64,000 nt of DNA from assembly GCF_016802725.1 (NCBI RefSeq), contig NC_052668.1, positions 12,159,001-12,223,000 on the forward strand. The letters run 5' to 3'. Below, one piece after another: positions 1 to 12,000 of the stretch. The number at the start of each line of letters is the position of its first letter. Position 1 is the stretch's first letter. The notes beneath the pieces were generated by a model. The model did not search any database. It had not been told where the DNA came from and was given only the letters and a program-made list of their open reading frames with translations. Both the position numbers and the translations under genes were made by a program. This stretch comes from Solenopsis invicta. Its lineage: Eukaryota; Arthropoda; Insecta; Hymenoptera; Formicidae.

Positions 1-581
1 CTACGAAGGTAAAGAATTTCGAAATCGGAGAAGAACCGTACGTTTTTATCGCGTATTAGACTCAAAAATTATTCCTTTCACGTTTATTCAAAACATATGG
101 CTGAAAACATTTTTAGAGGAAAAGACAATTTCAGTTTCTAAAAGAAAAGACGAAGAAGTCAGAATTTCAGGCAGAATTTCGTTCCACAACGACCGTAAAC
201 GGCGCAATTCGCTGATTGCCATTTAGCGCGAGGCAAAGACGCGGGCTAAATTCGAGAGACTACCGTCGAGAGAGCGAGTAAATAAGAGAATTTTGTTTAT
301 TTGAACAAATGCAATCATTCGTCGCGCCGGTCATATTTGTGCACGGGGGAAAGACGGATAACAACAACGTATCATTTTGTTAACGCGCTCGATCGTCACG
401 CATAATCCGGCGGAAAATTACGCAATCTCTCCGGAAATTAGTCCCAATGTGTAATATCACTTTACACGCGACGTCTTCTCACAGGCATTTATCTATAATA
501 CTACGCCGCCGGGATACGTGGATCGATAAAAATCGGTGGCGATTTTTCGAAATGCGTCATCTCACGTCGCCATTTTTTCAG

Positions 582-3506
582 TCTGCATCTGCAGTTTGAT
601 ACCGGATGAGGAGCAGGAACCGATTTACCTCACTACCGGAGTGGGAGAGTACATGGTGTTTAATTGCGATCTTGACTTTCCGCACGAGACGCCGATTCCA
701 TATATTCTTCAATGGAACCACGACGTAAGTATATTAATCAGAAGCTCGTAATGCGAGTTAATGATAACAAGTACAGCGGAGATATTTTATGTTTTCACAT
801 CGTAAAATTCTCGTTTTTCCTCCCTCTCTCTCTCTTGTATTCTATTACTTACTACAACGCCATTAATCAGTTTATAAACAGCTAAAATCGGATAAAACCG
901 ATAGATTCGTAAAATAGATGAATATATAGTATATATAATAATGCAAAATAATACTACACGTCGCGTGATCGAAATAATGTTTAATAACGTGCTTTGGCAT
1001 TTACCTTGGACCAAATGTGCACATATTTATTAAGCGGCTGTAAAAGTTACAATGAAGCAGACACGCAACACCCAATATGATTTCCGATGCGACACGTTGG
1101 TGGGGAAAAATCGATTTTCGAATTCTGAGAACGTAAAACGTCTGCATATTTTCATTCTGATATAAAAAAAATGTTGTAACTTTTCAAAAGAAAGTTAGTA
1201 TAAAAAAAAATAACACGCAGTTTTCAAGAAGAAACACTTTATTTTACACGAGAGGCGGAAATCAAGGTGGCGCGGTTCACTTTAATGAGCACGTAATAAT
1301 CGTAATACAACGACATGCGATTGACTGATTGACGATTAAAGAGCGTTAAAGCAGGTTGTTAGTCGGCTAATTCGCATGCGGACGTGCCTGCGCGTACTCG
1401 CCGTCTTCCGATAGAGACGCGAAGGGAAAACGTTCAAGGTAGGGTGGGTTATTCAGTTTCCTCGAACATCCGATATTACAGTAAGCAAGGCAATCCATCT
1501 AGTTATGGATTTCCATATCTTCTCGATTTCAAGTAGACACGTAATACGCGGAGAAGCTAACCCGTATCAAGATGATAAGATATATCCGCGTTGGAAGGCT
1601 GAATAAAAACAAATGTGGCCAATTAAAAAGTGAATAGCGATAGACGCTTGACAATTTATATAATATCCGAGACACTCGGCAGAGCAGAAAAAGTACCGAC
1701 ACTGTTAATACAATGGAGCGACGGGTTTGCCGTCGAGTGCGAGACCGCGCTCGCGGATGTCGCCATTCGACGTGGCCGTACGACGGAAACGGATTGCACG
1801 TGGTTATCGCAGAATCAAGTGGAACTCAACTCTGATTGGCCCCTGATGCGTATGCAAAACAGGTGCTCCTTCCCTCTTCGTCTGTCCGTCGTGGTAATTG
1901 GAGTACGGGACGCAAGGCTGCATTATATTTAGTCACGTTCAGTCTGCGACATGAGGGGACGAACCAGTGGGTCACTGTTAATGCATTGTCAGATGATTAG
2001 AAGCGATTAACACCATTCCCGCTCGCTTAGACGAGACGTATCCTCCTTTCGAGGATTTTGGGCCCGTCGCTGATGAATGTGGGTGTTACTGACCGACGGG
2101 CTAATTAAGACGCCGCGAGCGATACAACGTCCTAGGTCATTACGCCGTGCAACGCGTCATTAGTGTTCAACGAACGCGCGAATAAAACCCGAATTCAACG
2201 TTGAAACTTCTTCGTTCAATCATGTGATTCAACCTTGCATTACCTTGCGTTCTGCGAAAGGATGACCCAATTAACGTCGCTACAACCGCTATCGAGTTAC
2301 ACGGCATAATTTTCAAGACGTAGATTCGCCTACGCTCGTCGTATGTAAAAATCGCTCGTTCCGACAATTCAGACAGAATACACTTTAAGAAGTTTAAAAA
2401 TAAAGTAACGTTGTTTTCTGATGAAGCGTCAAAACGCTTGCACAATTTACGAACACGTGAAACTCGGTACCGAATGCGGATGATGTGAATACAATTCATT
2501 GTTTATATATCATAATTCTAAATATAAATCTAAATTTATTATTTATAATTCGTTGATTCTAACTTTTTTCAGAGCCGCACGATATTCTCCTGGTACGACG
2601 GAGACTTTATGGTGGAGCGCAGCTACAAAAGCCGTATACACTTGCTAGACGATGCCGGTCACCGCGGTTATGGCCAGGGTAGCATAAACCTCACAAATAT
2701 TCGCGAAAGCGACCAAGGCTGGTACGAATGCAAGGTGATCTTTCCCAACAGAACGCCAAATTCGAGGAACAATGGCACGTGGTTCCACCTCGCCATTGAT
2801 GGTAAGCTAGTCAGTTATAATTTTTTATATTTGCATGTGATTAAAGAGATTGCAAAAGAAAAAGGATAAAAATAGAACAAAAAAACAATGATAAAAACGT
2901 CTATTAACGCATTTGTCGAGTAATTATCGCATAATTCTTTGAGATTATAAATGCAGTTGTTAGCATGTAGGTACATCTATTAACAACCTGTTGTATTGGT
3001 ATTATTGTGAAAGCGGTATCTATGAAGAATGCAATACAGCGGAATGTGTTAACAGAGTTTAATGATGACTAACCAAGATTGAATATTAAAGCAGGTCAGC
3101 TCGAAGTGCAAGCTAACTGAGCTTATAGCTGTGCAAATCGCGCTCTAATTTTTTTTTAGCAAGTAGGATGTGAGTCTTCAAATTTAATTATCCGTTTAAG
3201 CACCTCCAACATTTAAACTTTGAAGCAACCGTTCAGAATTTGCAGTTTTAACTTGAAATTGAAATGGGCAGATATTCATACCTATTCCTACTCCTAATTT
3301 CACAGCTGTTTTTTTTTCATAACACTTGTTCTTAGGAATGAGATAGTTAAAACTAGAGATAGTTTGAGATAATTAAAAGTTTCTGATATCGGTCATCATT
3401 TAAAAATATACTGTTGGTAATATTATAAGATTATTTTTAACATATATAATTATTACTTATATATTAATATGTTATTATAATTATAATAAAACAAAACAAA
3501 ATTTTA

Positions 3507-3546
<40 letters not shown>

Positions 3547-6500
3547 CACTATATAGATTCAAGATCGCGAATTGTACACAACAAATAAAACATAAAAAAG
3601 TAATAACGCGCAGTTCAAAATAAATAAAAACATTTGAAATATTATTTCAGCACGAAGATCTTGCCATGATCGTCTCGGCCTATAATATATTTAAAATATA
3701 CATAATTAGTATTATATCTAATCTGTTAATAATTTCCCACATTATCCATCAGAGATTATGAACGACGCAAAACTTTTTAACAATCTCAAATTAATTTTGT
3801 CCTTGAGACTAAGCATCGTGCACTATAAAAAAAACCTAGCTATGAAGTGAGAAGTAAAAATAGCAATAGGCTGCTACATTTTACTTTCAAACACAAAACT
3901 GTAAATATTGAACACTGTTCTATTGACAAAGACCTTCTGTCTTGATAAAAAAAAAACTACTTCTTTCTTCTTTTTCATTTAACTTCATAAATTTTATTTT
4001 GCACGTAGTGATATTTAGATAATAGTTTTAAATTAATGTAATAAATCAAATTTCAAAAAAATATTATGAAAGAGTAGTGTAGTTGTGAATTATTTATGAC
4101 AATTAAATTATTTGTTTTAAATCCGTCGCTTGAATCAATTTAAAAAAAAACCCATTTCATTTATTAGCGCCGACGGAATTCCTGTTATTTTAAGTTAAGC
4201 TTTATTAATAAAAAAGACTGAGTCACTTTAATAACAACTTATTTATCCCGGTTTTTGCCGTTCTCAAATAAATTCAAGGTTGTACCATAAACCAAACATT
4301 ACGTCATTTCTACAAATACAGCTGCAAGATAAATTTACACATTTAATTTACACTGGATTATTCGAGACTCATGAATTTATATGGGGCTCACATGGTACAC
4401 CATTGACGATACAGTTTGTCTTAACTTACGCCAAAATGCAGAATTAAGAAATGCCTATGACTGATTGGTTGTCTCGTGCCGCTAATACGAGACAATAATT
4501 AACAACGAAGAAAATGTATTATAACCCCGCTGCTGCTTACTAACCTGAATCTGGGCAGACTCGTTAAATCGTTCAACCTAGGTGTGTCGCCGTTCCCGAC
4601 AACTGTTGCAGGTGACACTCTGCTTACGATACCACCTGTTAATAAAACTGCCATGGAAGGTGAAATGGTCACGTTCGACTGTGTCGCGAAGGGAGACGGT
4701 ACAATCGTAACGTGGTTTCGCGAAAGAATACCGATCCCAGACATACAGGTACGAGTCCCAGATTAATGCGTTCTCGAAATTCCTCGATGCTTTGAAAAAA
4801 ATTTTGAATTAATTATCGGGACAGGATCTCAGAAGAAGAGTCGAGATTAGTGCTGACGGAACGCTGACCATAAAGTCAGCTGCTATGGGCGACCTTGGGG
4901 AATACACCTGCGTGGTGACCGGAGAGACTGGAGAGCAGCAAAACGCATCAGCTTTTCTTAATGTACAATGTGAGCACGACGACGCATCTGTCATGCAATA
5001 TCGTTAACTCATTTACATCGCTAATGACTGACGATCGATTTTTCTCCTTAGATAAGGCGAAGGTGATCTACTCACCGCGGGAAGTTTATCTTCCTTATGG
5101 GAAACCAGCCCTCTTGGACTGCCACTTCAGAGCGAATCCGCCCCTTACGAATCTCCGTTGGGAGAAAGACGGATTTCTCTTTGATCCTTACAATGTACAA
5201 GGGGTCTTCTACAGGAGGAACGGATCTCTTTATTTTAGTAAAGTGGATGAGACGCACTCGGGAAGTTACAGTTGCACTCCTTACAATGATTTAGGCACTG
5301 AAGGACCTAGTCCTTCCATTACCGTGGTGAGTATCTATCATTGTTGTTGGATGTAGAACGACAGATGTATATTGCATAAAAGAAGAAAAGAGAAATTAAT
5401 CCATGTTAATGTTAGCATGGAAAACGTTCATCAATCCGCGACAATCGCTTTTTTTAGTCTCCAAATCATGATTTCTAAAACAAAATCGAGGCAGATACTT
5501 CCTCTTGGAAAAGCATATTAGTTTCTTTTTTTCAGATCGCGATTGCTTGAGATATTTGATACTGTTAATTATTATATTATTAGATAGTTCAAAGACCGCC
5601 GATTTTCACGGTGACACCACAACATTTGTACATGCGAAAACTGGGCGAGAGCTTGGAAATTCCTTGCGACGCCAAAGACGGCGACGACTCGCATCGACCA
5701 GCTATAGTGTGGTACAAGGTACGTCCTATTGATCAATCACATGCCGAGTCCTTTTCAAAAATATTAGAAACACACTTTAAAGCTTAATCGACAAAAGACC
5801 ATGACCTAGGCATTAAATGTATACAGAGATACAAAGATCTTTCGTTTCCTGCGTATTGGGCAAGTTTCATTAATAGCAATGAACAATTTTTTTGAAAAGG
5901 ATGGATTGCCTATATCACCTGAGAGAACTTACGTAATCGGCGGCAATCTGACGATAGAAAGAATCCAGGAACACGATCGAGGGTTATACCAATGTGCAGC
6001 CAGTAACGAGGCAGCGACGGTCGTCGCGGATACTGAGTTAATGGTGTTGAACGTACCACCCAGAGCACCGTACAACTTGAGCGCCAACAGTAGCAACAAC
6101 GCTGTCACTTTGACATGGATACCTGGTTACGTGAGACCCAAGATGGAGTACTCAGTGTGGTAATGTATTTCCAATGTATATAATCAATCTATTTACAACG
6201 CTTACCCATTCGATAACACTAAAACATTCGATTCTCAAGGTTGTTGCTTTTGCTACAGGAATAAAAATTTTTCATAATGTACGTTTTTTGTGTACTTTTT
6301 GATGTAGGTACAGACCCACGGATACAGCGGAATGGAGAACCATGAAAATCCTTTCGAGAAAAATTACGGAGGCGACGGTCAACAATCTCAATCCAGGACG
6401 GGAATACGAATTCATGGTATTGAGCCAGGATAAGCATGGAGATGGAATGTTTAGCAAGACGGTTCGAATATTCACTCAGCAGGGTAAGATCAATCATCGT

Positions 6501-7232
6501 TTCGGTCACGTTTGAGCGATACGTGAAATGACTTAATAATTTGAATTTCTAGGTTCTATTGATGAGAACTCGGCATCGGAACCGTACCGTAGTCAACAAG
6601 GTGAGAAAGAAATTTAGCAAATTTGTTTATATATTGTGAAGCAAACGCAATTCTTCTTGCGTGTGACGAACTCGTGTATATATCTCGTGATAATTCAATC
6701 TAATATTTCAAGGCTGTGACACGACTCTGTTTCAGAGATTGAGATCATGGGACCGCCGCGCAACGTGAGAGTTCAAGCAACGGTTGAGGGTTACTTGGTC
6801 ACTTGGGAGCCACCCTACTTAGGCAAGAACCAAGTTAGGCTTTACACTGTGAGATGGTACAGAGGACCAACCGATCATTTATATGGTAGAGCAGAAACAA
6901 CAGACACTTATTATTTAGGTAAGAGACTTTTTATTTCTGCGTAATAATTATCAATCAGTTATTTAATTTAATAATAATAATAACTGACATCTGTGATTGA
7001 TGTTTCAGTAAAAACTTTGGAAGAGGAGACCTTCTATACTTTCGAAGTAGCAGCAATGTCGATTACAGATGATGTTGCAACGAGCGAACGAGTCGGCCTG
7101 GAAGTACCTGCTTATCGTCGTAACAGAGCGATTTCTATGGGAATTGTTGCTGGTATAGGTTTTTTAGCGGCTGCTTTGGCCGCCGTGTGGTGGGCGAGGA
7201 AACGATACTGCCAGCCAGCTCCCGAGAAGTAA
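582..7232 (+). CDS. bdl: Borderless-like Ig/FN3 transmembrane adhesion receptor, 5' partial
   Basis: Cell-surface homophilic adhesion receptor of the Turtle/Borderless (IgSF9) family, which in flies acts in axon targeting and glial wrapping. Exons read with GT-AG borders and matching phases: 582-724, 2573-2801, 4612-4748, 4825-4969, 5052-5326, 5584-5718, 5900-6159, 6308-6483, 6553-6600, 6736-6918, 7009-7232 (TAA). They give about 650 residues. Ig1 is residues 1-120 (motifs VFNCDLDFPHETPIPY, IRESDQGWYECKV, NNGTWFHL). Ig2 is 124-217, Ig3 218-309 (YSCTPYNDLGTEG), Ig4 310-412 (YQCAASNEAAT), FN3-1 413-500, a short linker exon, FN3-2 517-612 and a membrane helix at 617-639. The tail is only about 11 residues (RKRYCQPAPEK); Turtle has a long tail, so I choose Borderless. 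The first visible exon follows a polypyrimidine-AG and has no in-frame ATG, so the signal-peptide exon lies upstream of the window. The exon 582 acceptor could instead be 595. Confidence 0.87.
725..2572 (+). other. Borderless-like gene intron, no exon recognised
   Basis: Phase-0 intron of 1848 bases between the two halves of Ig1 (donor GTAAGT, acceptor TTTTTTCAG). Positions 1340-2480 are clearly GC-richer than the rest. They hold two open frames of about 100 codons on opposite strands, but neither has a recognisable domain or splice context. The composition could mark an intronic regulatory region; that is inference only. Confidence 0.4.
3508..3546. repeat. (TA)n microsatellite in intron
   Basis: Near-pure TA dinucleotide run with one CA interruption, in the 1.8-kb intron (2802-4611) between the Ig1 and next Ig exons. 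The rest of that intron is AT-rich and I see no Ig-like exon in it. Confidence 0.9.
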
Positions 7233-7266
7233 CCGAATGAACACGTGGGAAACATGTGTGCGTACT

Positions 7267-7352
7267 CACAAACAAAATGGTTATTCGTGCGAGTTTGTAA
7301 TCGATTATAAACATTCATGCCATAATCGATTGCGAATAACTATTTTGTTTGC
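7267..7352. other. Hairpin in the 3' flank of the Borderless-like gene
   Basis: Starting 35 bases after the stop codon, AAACAAAATGGTTATTCG and, on the far side, CGAATAACTATTTTGTTT pair almost fully. An inner stem is formed by TAATCGATTAT and ATAATCGATT, with an asymmetric bulge. It lies in the probable 3' UTR, and could be a UTR structure or a small hairpin MITE. Confidence 0.6.
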
Positions 7353-7377
7353 TGAAGACATAAAAGTTTTCTCCTAT

Positions 7378-7468
7378 TGTGTTTTATGTATTTTTGTTTG
7401 AGCGATTTTTGCTTGGAAGAAAGACCTTCTTGGTTCTCGCTCAGGCAAAAATACGTAAAATACATTAA
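7378..7468. other. Second hairpin in the 3' flank of the Borderless-like gene
   Basis: TTTTATGTATTTTTGTTTGA with GCGA on the left pairs with TCGCTCAGGC AAAAATACGTAAAATAC on the right, around a GGAAGAAAGACC-type loop. It is only 25 bases beyond the preceding hairpin, so the two form back-to-back structures. Confidence 0.55.
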
Positions 7469-7514
7469 GGGGAAAAATTTAACGCCTTCAGCAAAAGCTG
7501 TTTAGTTGAAGTTC

Positions 7515-8090
7515 TTAAGAGGATGCTAAAGTACCGTAAATTATCGACATTTACAGTGCACTAAATATCTTCAAATTGGCGTTACAGAATCACAAAAGTT
7601 TTTTTAGAATTAAAATACGCGTAAAAAGAAAGTGCGCTGTAGTCAATTTTACAAGAAAATATTGAACAAAAATTTATAAACCATTAAAAATTCACTCGTA
7701 CAGCCGTCACCTGAAGTTAACTTTACCTTAATACAGAAGTTGTGTAGCTCGCACGTACAAAATGATAGTAGAGCGCACTACAAAAAACGTGCACGAATAA
7801 CACTGACCGCGTGAAATTACGACTAAATACCTAACAAAAAAGATATCCTAATGTGCTTTTACCACATGCATATTTTGCTCAACGAAGCTGAATTGTCATA
7901 AACAGAACAATATGGTCCTCAACAGTAGGTCTTTGATAAGTCTTTTCGCACATGGCGAAATAATCGAAAAACAAAGACAGATCTATGCGATGGGCAAAGA
8001 GCGATAGCTGGTCTCGCTCGAAAAATAATCTACAGTGATATGCACAACCGACGTCGAGGAAGTTCTTCTGTTACTTTAGCATCTTCTTAA
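7515..8090. mobile_element. TTAA-flanked MITE (piggyBac-like), copy 1
   Basis: Begins TTAA-GAGGATGCTAAAGTA and ends TACTTTAGCATCTTC-TTAA, so 15-base inverted ends are flanked by the TTAA target duplication typical of piggyBac-type elements. About 570 bases with no coding capacity. A second copy in opposite orientation lies at 40622-41181 and matches it along its whole length with scattered substitutions and small indels. The class assignment comes from the TTAA target only. Confidence 0.85.
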
Positions 8091-9479
8091 CAGCAACTAA
8101 ATTTTTTGTTATACAAAATATTTAAATGTTTCGATTACTGTTAAAATTCTCAACAACTTTTGTCGAAGGTACATGCATTCTTTTCATAATGCAAAAAAAA
8201 GAAACATAGAATATTTAATATTACACATGCAATGACGGCACAGAGCGAAGAGACTCTTGAATCCTGTTCCACCCGCGATCTTATTTGTCGAGCTTCGCAT
8301 TACTACATTACGAGTGTTCTTGCATTGCTAATTATATCATACTTTGTGTGTCGTTTAACAGCTTTATTAAGTAATTGCACGTATAAATGGCTAGATTTCA
8401 TGCGCGAGCTGCGGGTCGTCGACCGTCGAATACGAGATCATTAAGAGGAATTGTGTATGCTTATTACGCATATCCTTTTTCTTTATTGTATATAAATTTT
8501 GTCCAAGTGCACACATATATTTTTTTCACACATATTCATTATTTTACTTTTACTCATTTTACTCGATGCGTTATTGTTATATATGCTTATACCTCGCAAT
8601 AATTGTAGTCAAGAATAAAGAGAAGTGGGAAATGTAGTGTATTTTGTGTCATTTAATAACACTGTTTATTTCTTAAATATTTAATGTACAATTGATAGAT
8701 GTATGCAAAAATTTTTTCAAAATTCAATAAATTATTTTAAAATATTATTATTAATAAATTCTAATTCATAATTATCCTCAAAATAATTCTTCAAAGAAAT
8801 TGAAAGAAAATGAAAGCAAAAAATTAGCAAACATAATGAAAATCATCATTAATATAAATAAAGAATTTTTTTATTATACATTTATTAAAAAATCAATAAA
8901 CGTTTATCTATCCAATAATAATATAAATTTTTTATATGAAACAAACCAAAAGAACATAAACCGTGTGAGAAATTATTATACTAATATATCTTCCTAATAC
9001 CCCTAATTTACATAAAGTTATTATTGCACATATCTATATGAACTACTAGAAAACTAAGTCACCAATCTTTTCATATCAATTTAAATTCAATATATTATAA
9101 TACTCCTGCCATTAAAATCTTCCACAATTCCTAAAATAAATTAAATAATTAAATTTAATATTTATATGTGAACTATCACGATAAGAAAAACGAGGACAAA
9201 GAAATCTGGTACAAACATCGCGAAAGACAAATCGACAATAAAAAAGACTTCTGAATAATTATTTTTATGTTTACAATTATTGCTATTTTATGTTTTCAGT
9301 TATTGTCAAAGAATGAAAAAGTATATCTTTATATAGATATAAAATCTGTTATTGGATCTGCTAAAAAATTATTAATATCTATTTCTTAAATATTTTGCGC
9401 ATAATGTATTAAGTACCAATATATAGTAGCGTAGTAAGAGGCGACACATTTTAGCGAGAGCACCAAATCAGCAGTACTC
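8091..9479. other. Intergenic stretch downstream of the Borderless-like gene
   Basis: Mostly AT-rich with no recognisable gene. A 70-codon open frame at 8232-8444 (+) has a hydrophobic stretch (ITSVLALLIISYFVC) but no homology I recognise. An AATAAA at about 8614 could be a distal poly(A) signal for the upstream gene. Positions 8640-9470 are low-complexity AT sequence. Confidence 0.4.
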
Positions 9480-9486
9480 TTCCTTG

Positions 9487-10137
9487 TTACAAGTAAAAAT
9501 TTAGGATTAAAGATGAACGCACCTGTTGTTTCCTATTATTTAAGTATGATTTGAACCATTCTAAGATCATTCCTCTAATTCCGTATTGATACATTTTTTC
9601 TAACAATCTTTCTCTATCTATTGTTTTACACGCTCTCTTAAGATCCATGAAGATAACTCCTACCATTTTTCCTTCGCTCACTATTAATTTCCGTTTGTCT
9701 ATGACAGATTGAACCGAATAATATTTTCTAAATCCCGCTTGATGCTTTGTTATAATACCGTTTGTTTCCAAATACGTTTCAAGTTGTTCTTTTACTACTA
9801 ATTCTAGCACTTTTTCATATATTGGTAACATATTAATAGGCCTATATTCGCTCGCTTTTTTGGCTTTATCTATCTTCGGGATCGGTATTATAGTAAAGGT
9901 TTTCCAACCTTCCGGACAGTGACCTTCTCTTAAAGAACTATTTATTGAAATTGCAAATTCTTTTTTTATTACAGGAAAAGATACCTTCAATATATCACTA
10001 GTTATTCCCTCTTCCGTACCTTTCTTTTTTGGTAGTCCCATAACTATTTCTTCTAGCTGCTCTAGTATAACAACCTCAAAACTTTCCATAATTCCTTTGT
10101 TCTCGATAGTATAAATAGTTTTCTTATTTATATTCAT
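9487..10137 (-). pseudogene. Partial reverse transcriptase of the LINE
   Basis: An open stretch of 216 codons with classic non-LTR reverse transcriptase blocks: GITSDILK, GWKTFTIIPIPK, YRPINMLPIYEKVLE, HQAGFRKYYSVQ and VGVIFMDLKRACKTIDRE (motif A; the usual FDTVN-type core is altered to CKTIDR), followed by GIRGMILEWFKSYLNNRKQQV. The FADD motif and thumb are absent because the element is broken just beyond this point. It would be inactive. The first methionine is probably internal to the original polyprotein. Confidence 0.88.
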
Positions 10138-10198
10138 CCAAAATTCAATTATATCACTGTCGGATCTATCTACCTTTATAGAGTTTACTATACTATTA

Positions 10199-10239
10199 AT
10201 ACTTTGTATATAATATAAATTATATTATATACAAAGTAT
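10199..10239. repeat. AT-rich perfect palindrome inside the LINE
   Basis: ATACTTTGTATATAATATA is followed by two bases and its exact reverse complement, ending ACAAAGTAT. It interrupts the LINE linker region, where the flanking translated segments otherwise continue. It may be a tiny hairpin insertion or a local inverted duplication. Confidence 0.7.
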
Positions 10240-10978
10240 ATATTGGCTATATTGCACTCTTCGGTATCGCCTAAGATCTCAAAATCTATATTTCCTATTT
10301 CCTTTATACCTACTGACTCGCCTCTAATTACTTCTTTCAATGTTTTCCACATAGTCATAGGATTTTCTTTATTAAGATCTATCATACTTTCGTAATATTC
10401 TTTCTTTTTTTCCCTGATTAATTTTACTACTCCACTTCTTTCAATTTTATACTATAACCAATTTTGTTCAGTATTGTCATACAATGCTTTCCTATATACC
10501 TTATTCCTTCTATCCGCAGCCTCTCTCATCTCATTTGAGAACCATTTTTTCCCCTCCTATACTTTTGGAATTCTAAATTGTTTTTTTGGTGCCATTACAT
10601 CTAACGCATCTACTGTTAACAAATTTTTTTGCTCTCTCACTCACATCTACACATTCACATTGCCATCCCTGACTTTTCTGTAATTTGTTTTTTATTAATA
10701 TAACAAATTTATCTTCATCGAACTCTTTGTAATTTTTAGCGCTAAATTCCCTGTATTTATTTTCATTTTTAATCATACTTAACTCTACTTTCAGCCACGG
10801 TCCGTAATCTTAGGTTCATGAATTACTTGTACTATTTTATTATTATTAGAGAAAATTAAATCTATAATTGTCTGACTGTCTTTTGTAATTTTTGTTGGTT
10901 CGTTCACATACTGTTACATGCCCAAGCTTAACATTGTCTTTTGTAATTTCTTTGCATAAAACGAGTCCGTCATAAGGT

Positions 10979-11407
10979 CTAATCAAAATCTCCTATTACC
11001 ATACATTCTCTCTTTATTATTAACTCCTCTACTATATCCTCAAAAAATCTCATGAAATCCCCGTGCGATGCGCTTGGTGAGTGATATATTACCATTATCA
11101 CTCCTTTATAAAGTTTTTCTTTCATTTCTGTCGCAGCACACCAGCAATTTGATTCTAACTTTTTTATTAATTCTACTTCATATCTAATATTGTGTCTTAT
11201 ACTCGTATACATAATAACTCTCCCTGTGTTCTTATTTTCGGCATCGCATTTAACTACAGTGTAACCCGGCACATTTACTTCACTGTCTTCTATGTCACTA
11301 ATCAGCCTGGTCTCTGACATCGCTATCATCACAGGATTTATCTTCTTCATAACCTGATGCTGCAGTTCGTCTATGTGCGCTGGTAAGCTCTGCGCATTTG
11401 TATACAT
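10979..11407 (-). pseudogene. Endonuclease domain fragment of the LINE
   Basis: An AP-endonuclease-type (exonuclease-endonuclease-phosphatase) domain: NAQSLPAHIDELQ at the N-terminus, MIAMSETRL (the SETW/L active-site strand), a central GYTVVKCDAENKNTGRV segment, VIMVIYHSPSASHGDF and CMVIGDFD (the GDFN-type catalytic loop). It normally nicks the target DNA for target-primed reverse transcription. About 142 residues are open, then frameshifts lead into the linker region. Confidence 0.85.
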
Positions 11408-11644
11408 AATTATTTCTTCTTTCTTCGGTAGTTGCTATTTTGTATCCTTCCAACCTGCTCTCCTCTTCTCTTCCTGTAATGCTCTCTTAAAAGTTGGACA
11501 TTCTCGACTGATGGCTTCATGTTCGTCATTTATTTTTAGATTGTATGTTCTATTTTTGAACATACAATTCATTTATTTGCTCTCCGTCGCTGTGCAAACA
11601 CGCGAGCTATGATTCCTTGCGCATTTCCTTCATGTTTCTTCTCT

Positions 11645-11692
11645 CGTACAATATTTAGCAATGTGGAAATACCCCCAGCATTTAAAACATCT
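11645..11692 (-). pseudogene. CCHC zinc knuckle of the LINE ORF1
   Basis: On the minus strand this reads CFKCWGYFHIAKYC, an exact CX2CX4HX4C nucleic-acid-binding zinc knuckle. It lies upstream of the endonuclease in the correct order for a gag-like ORF1. The surrounding frame (about 11590-11900) is broken. Confidence 0.8.
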
Positions 11693-12000
11693 TTAGACAC
11701 TGATGTGATTAAATACAGGACATTTCTTCCATCCTATATTTAGTTTTGATTTCTTCAATATCAGCTCGTGCATCTCTTCATCTACTTCCATTATTATTGA
11801 TCCTTCTTCGTTTCCTCTTCTTTGATTGTTACTCTTTTCTTTAACCATTCTCTTCACAATTTGCATATTTACTGTATTTATTTTAGTCTACTTCTTAATT
11901 GTATTTATAAGTTCATTATCATCTAAGTTCATCTCTTCTAAATTTATGTTAACAATTTTTACTTTTGGTTTCTATTGAGACGACTCGAGCACTTTCAGGG

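Larger units (their letters stand above)
9480..12000 (-). mobile_element. Decayed non-LTR (Jockey-like) retrotransposon
   Basis: Read on the minus strand, the parts occur in the order expected for a Jockey/CR1-type LINE: a CCHC zinc knuckle of a gag-like ORF1 (about 11645-11692), an AP-type endonuclease (10979-11407), a linker segment (10573-10776, 10188-10385) and the N-terminal reverse transcriptase (9487-10137). Stops and frameshifts break all of them, so the copy is dead. The reverse transcriptase ends before the catalytic FADD box and no poly(A) follows, so the 3' end is missing. This is the reverse of the usual 5' truncation. Confidence 0.85.

Noticed and set aside
536..581. A hydrophobic in-frame extension upstream of the first Borderless-like exon that might be a signal peptide
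   Set aside because: It begins with GTG, has no ATG, and a polypyrimidine-AG acceptor sits just before 582, so it is read as intron.
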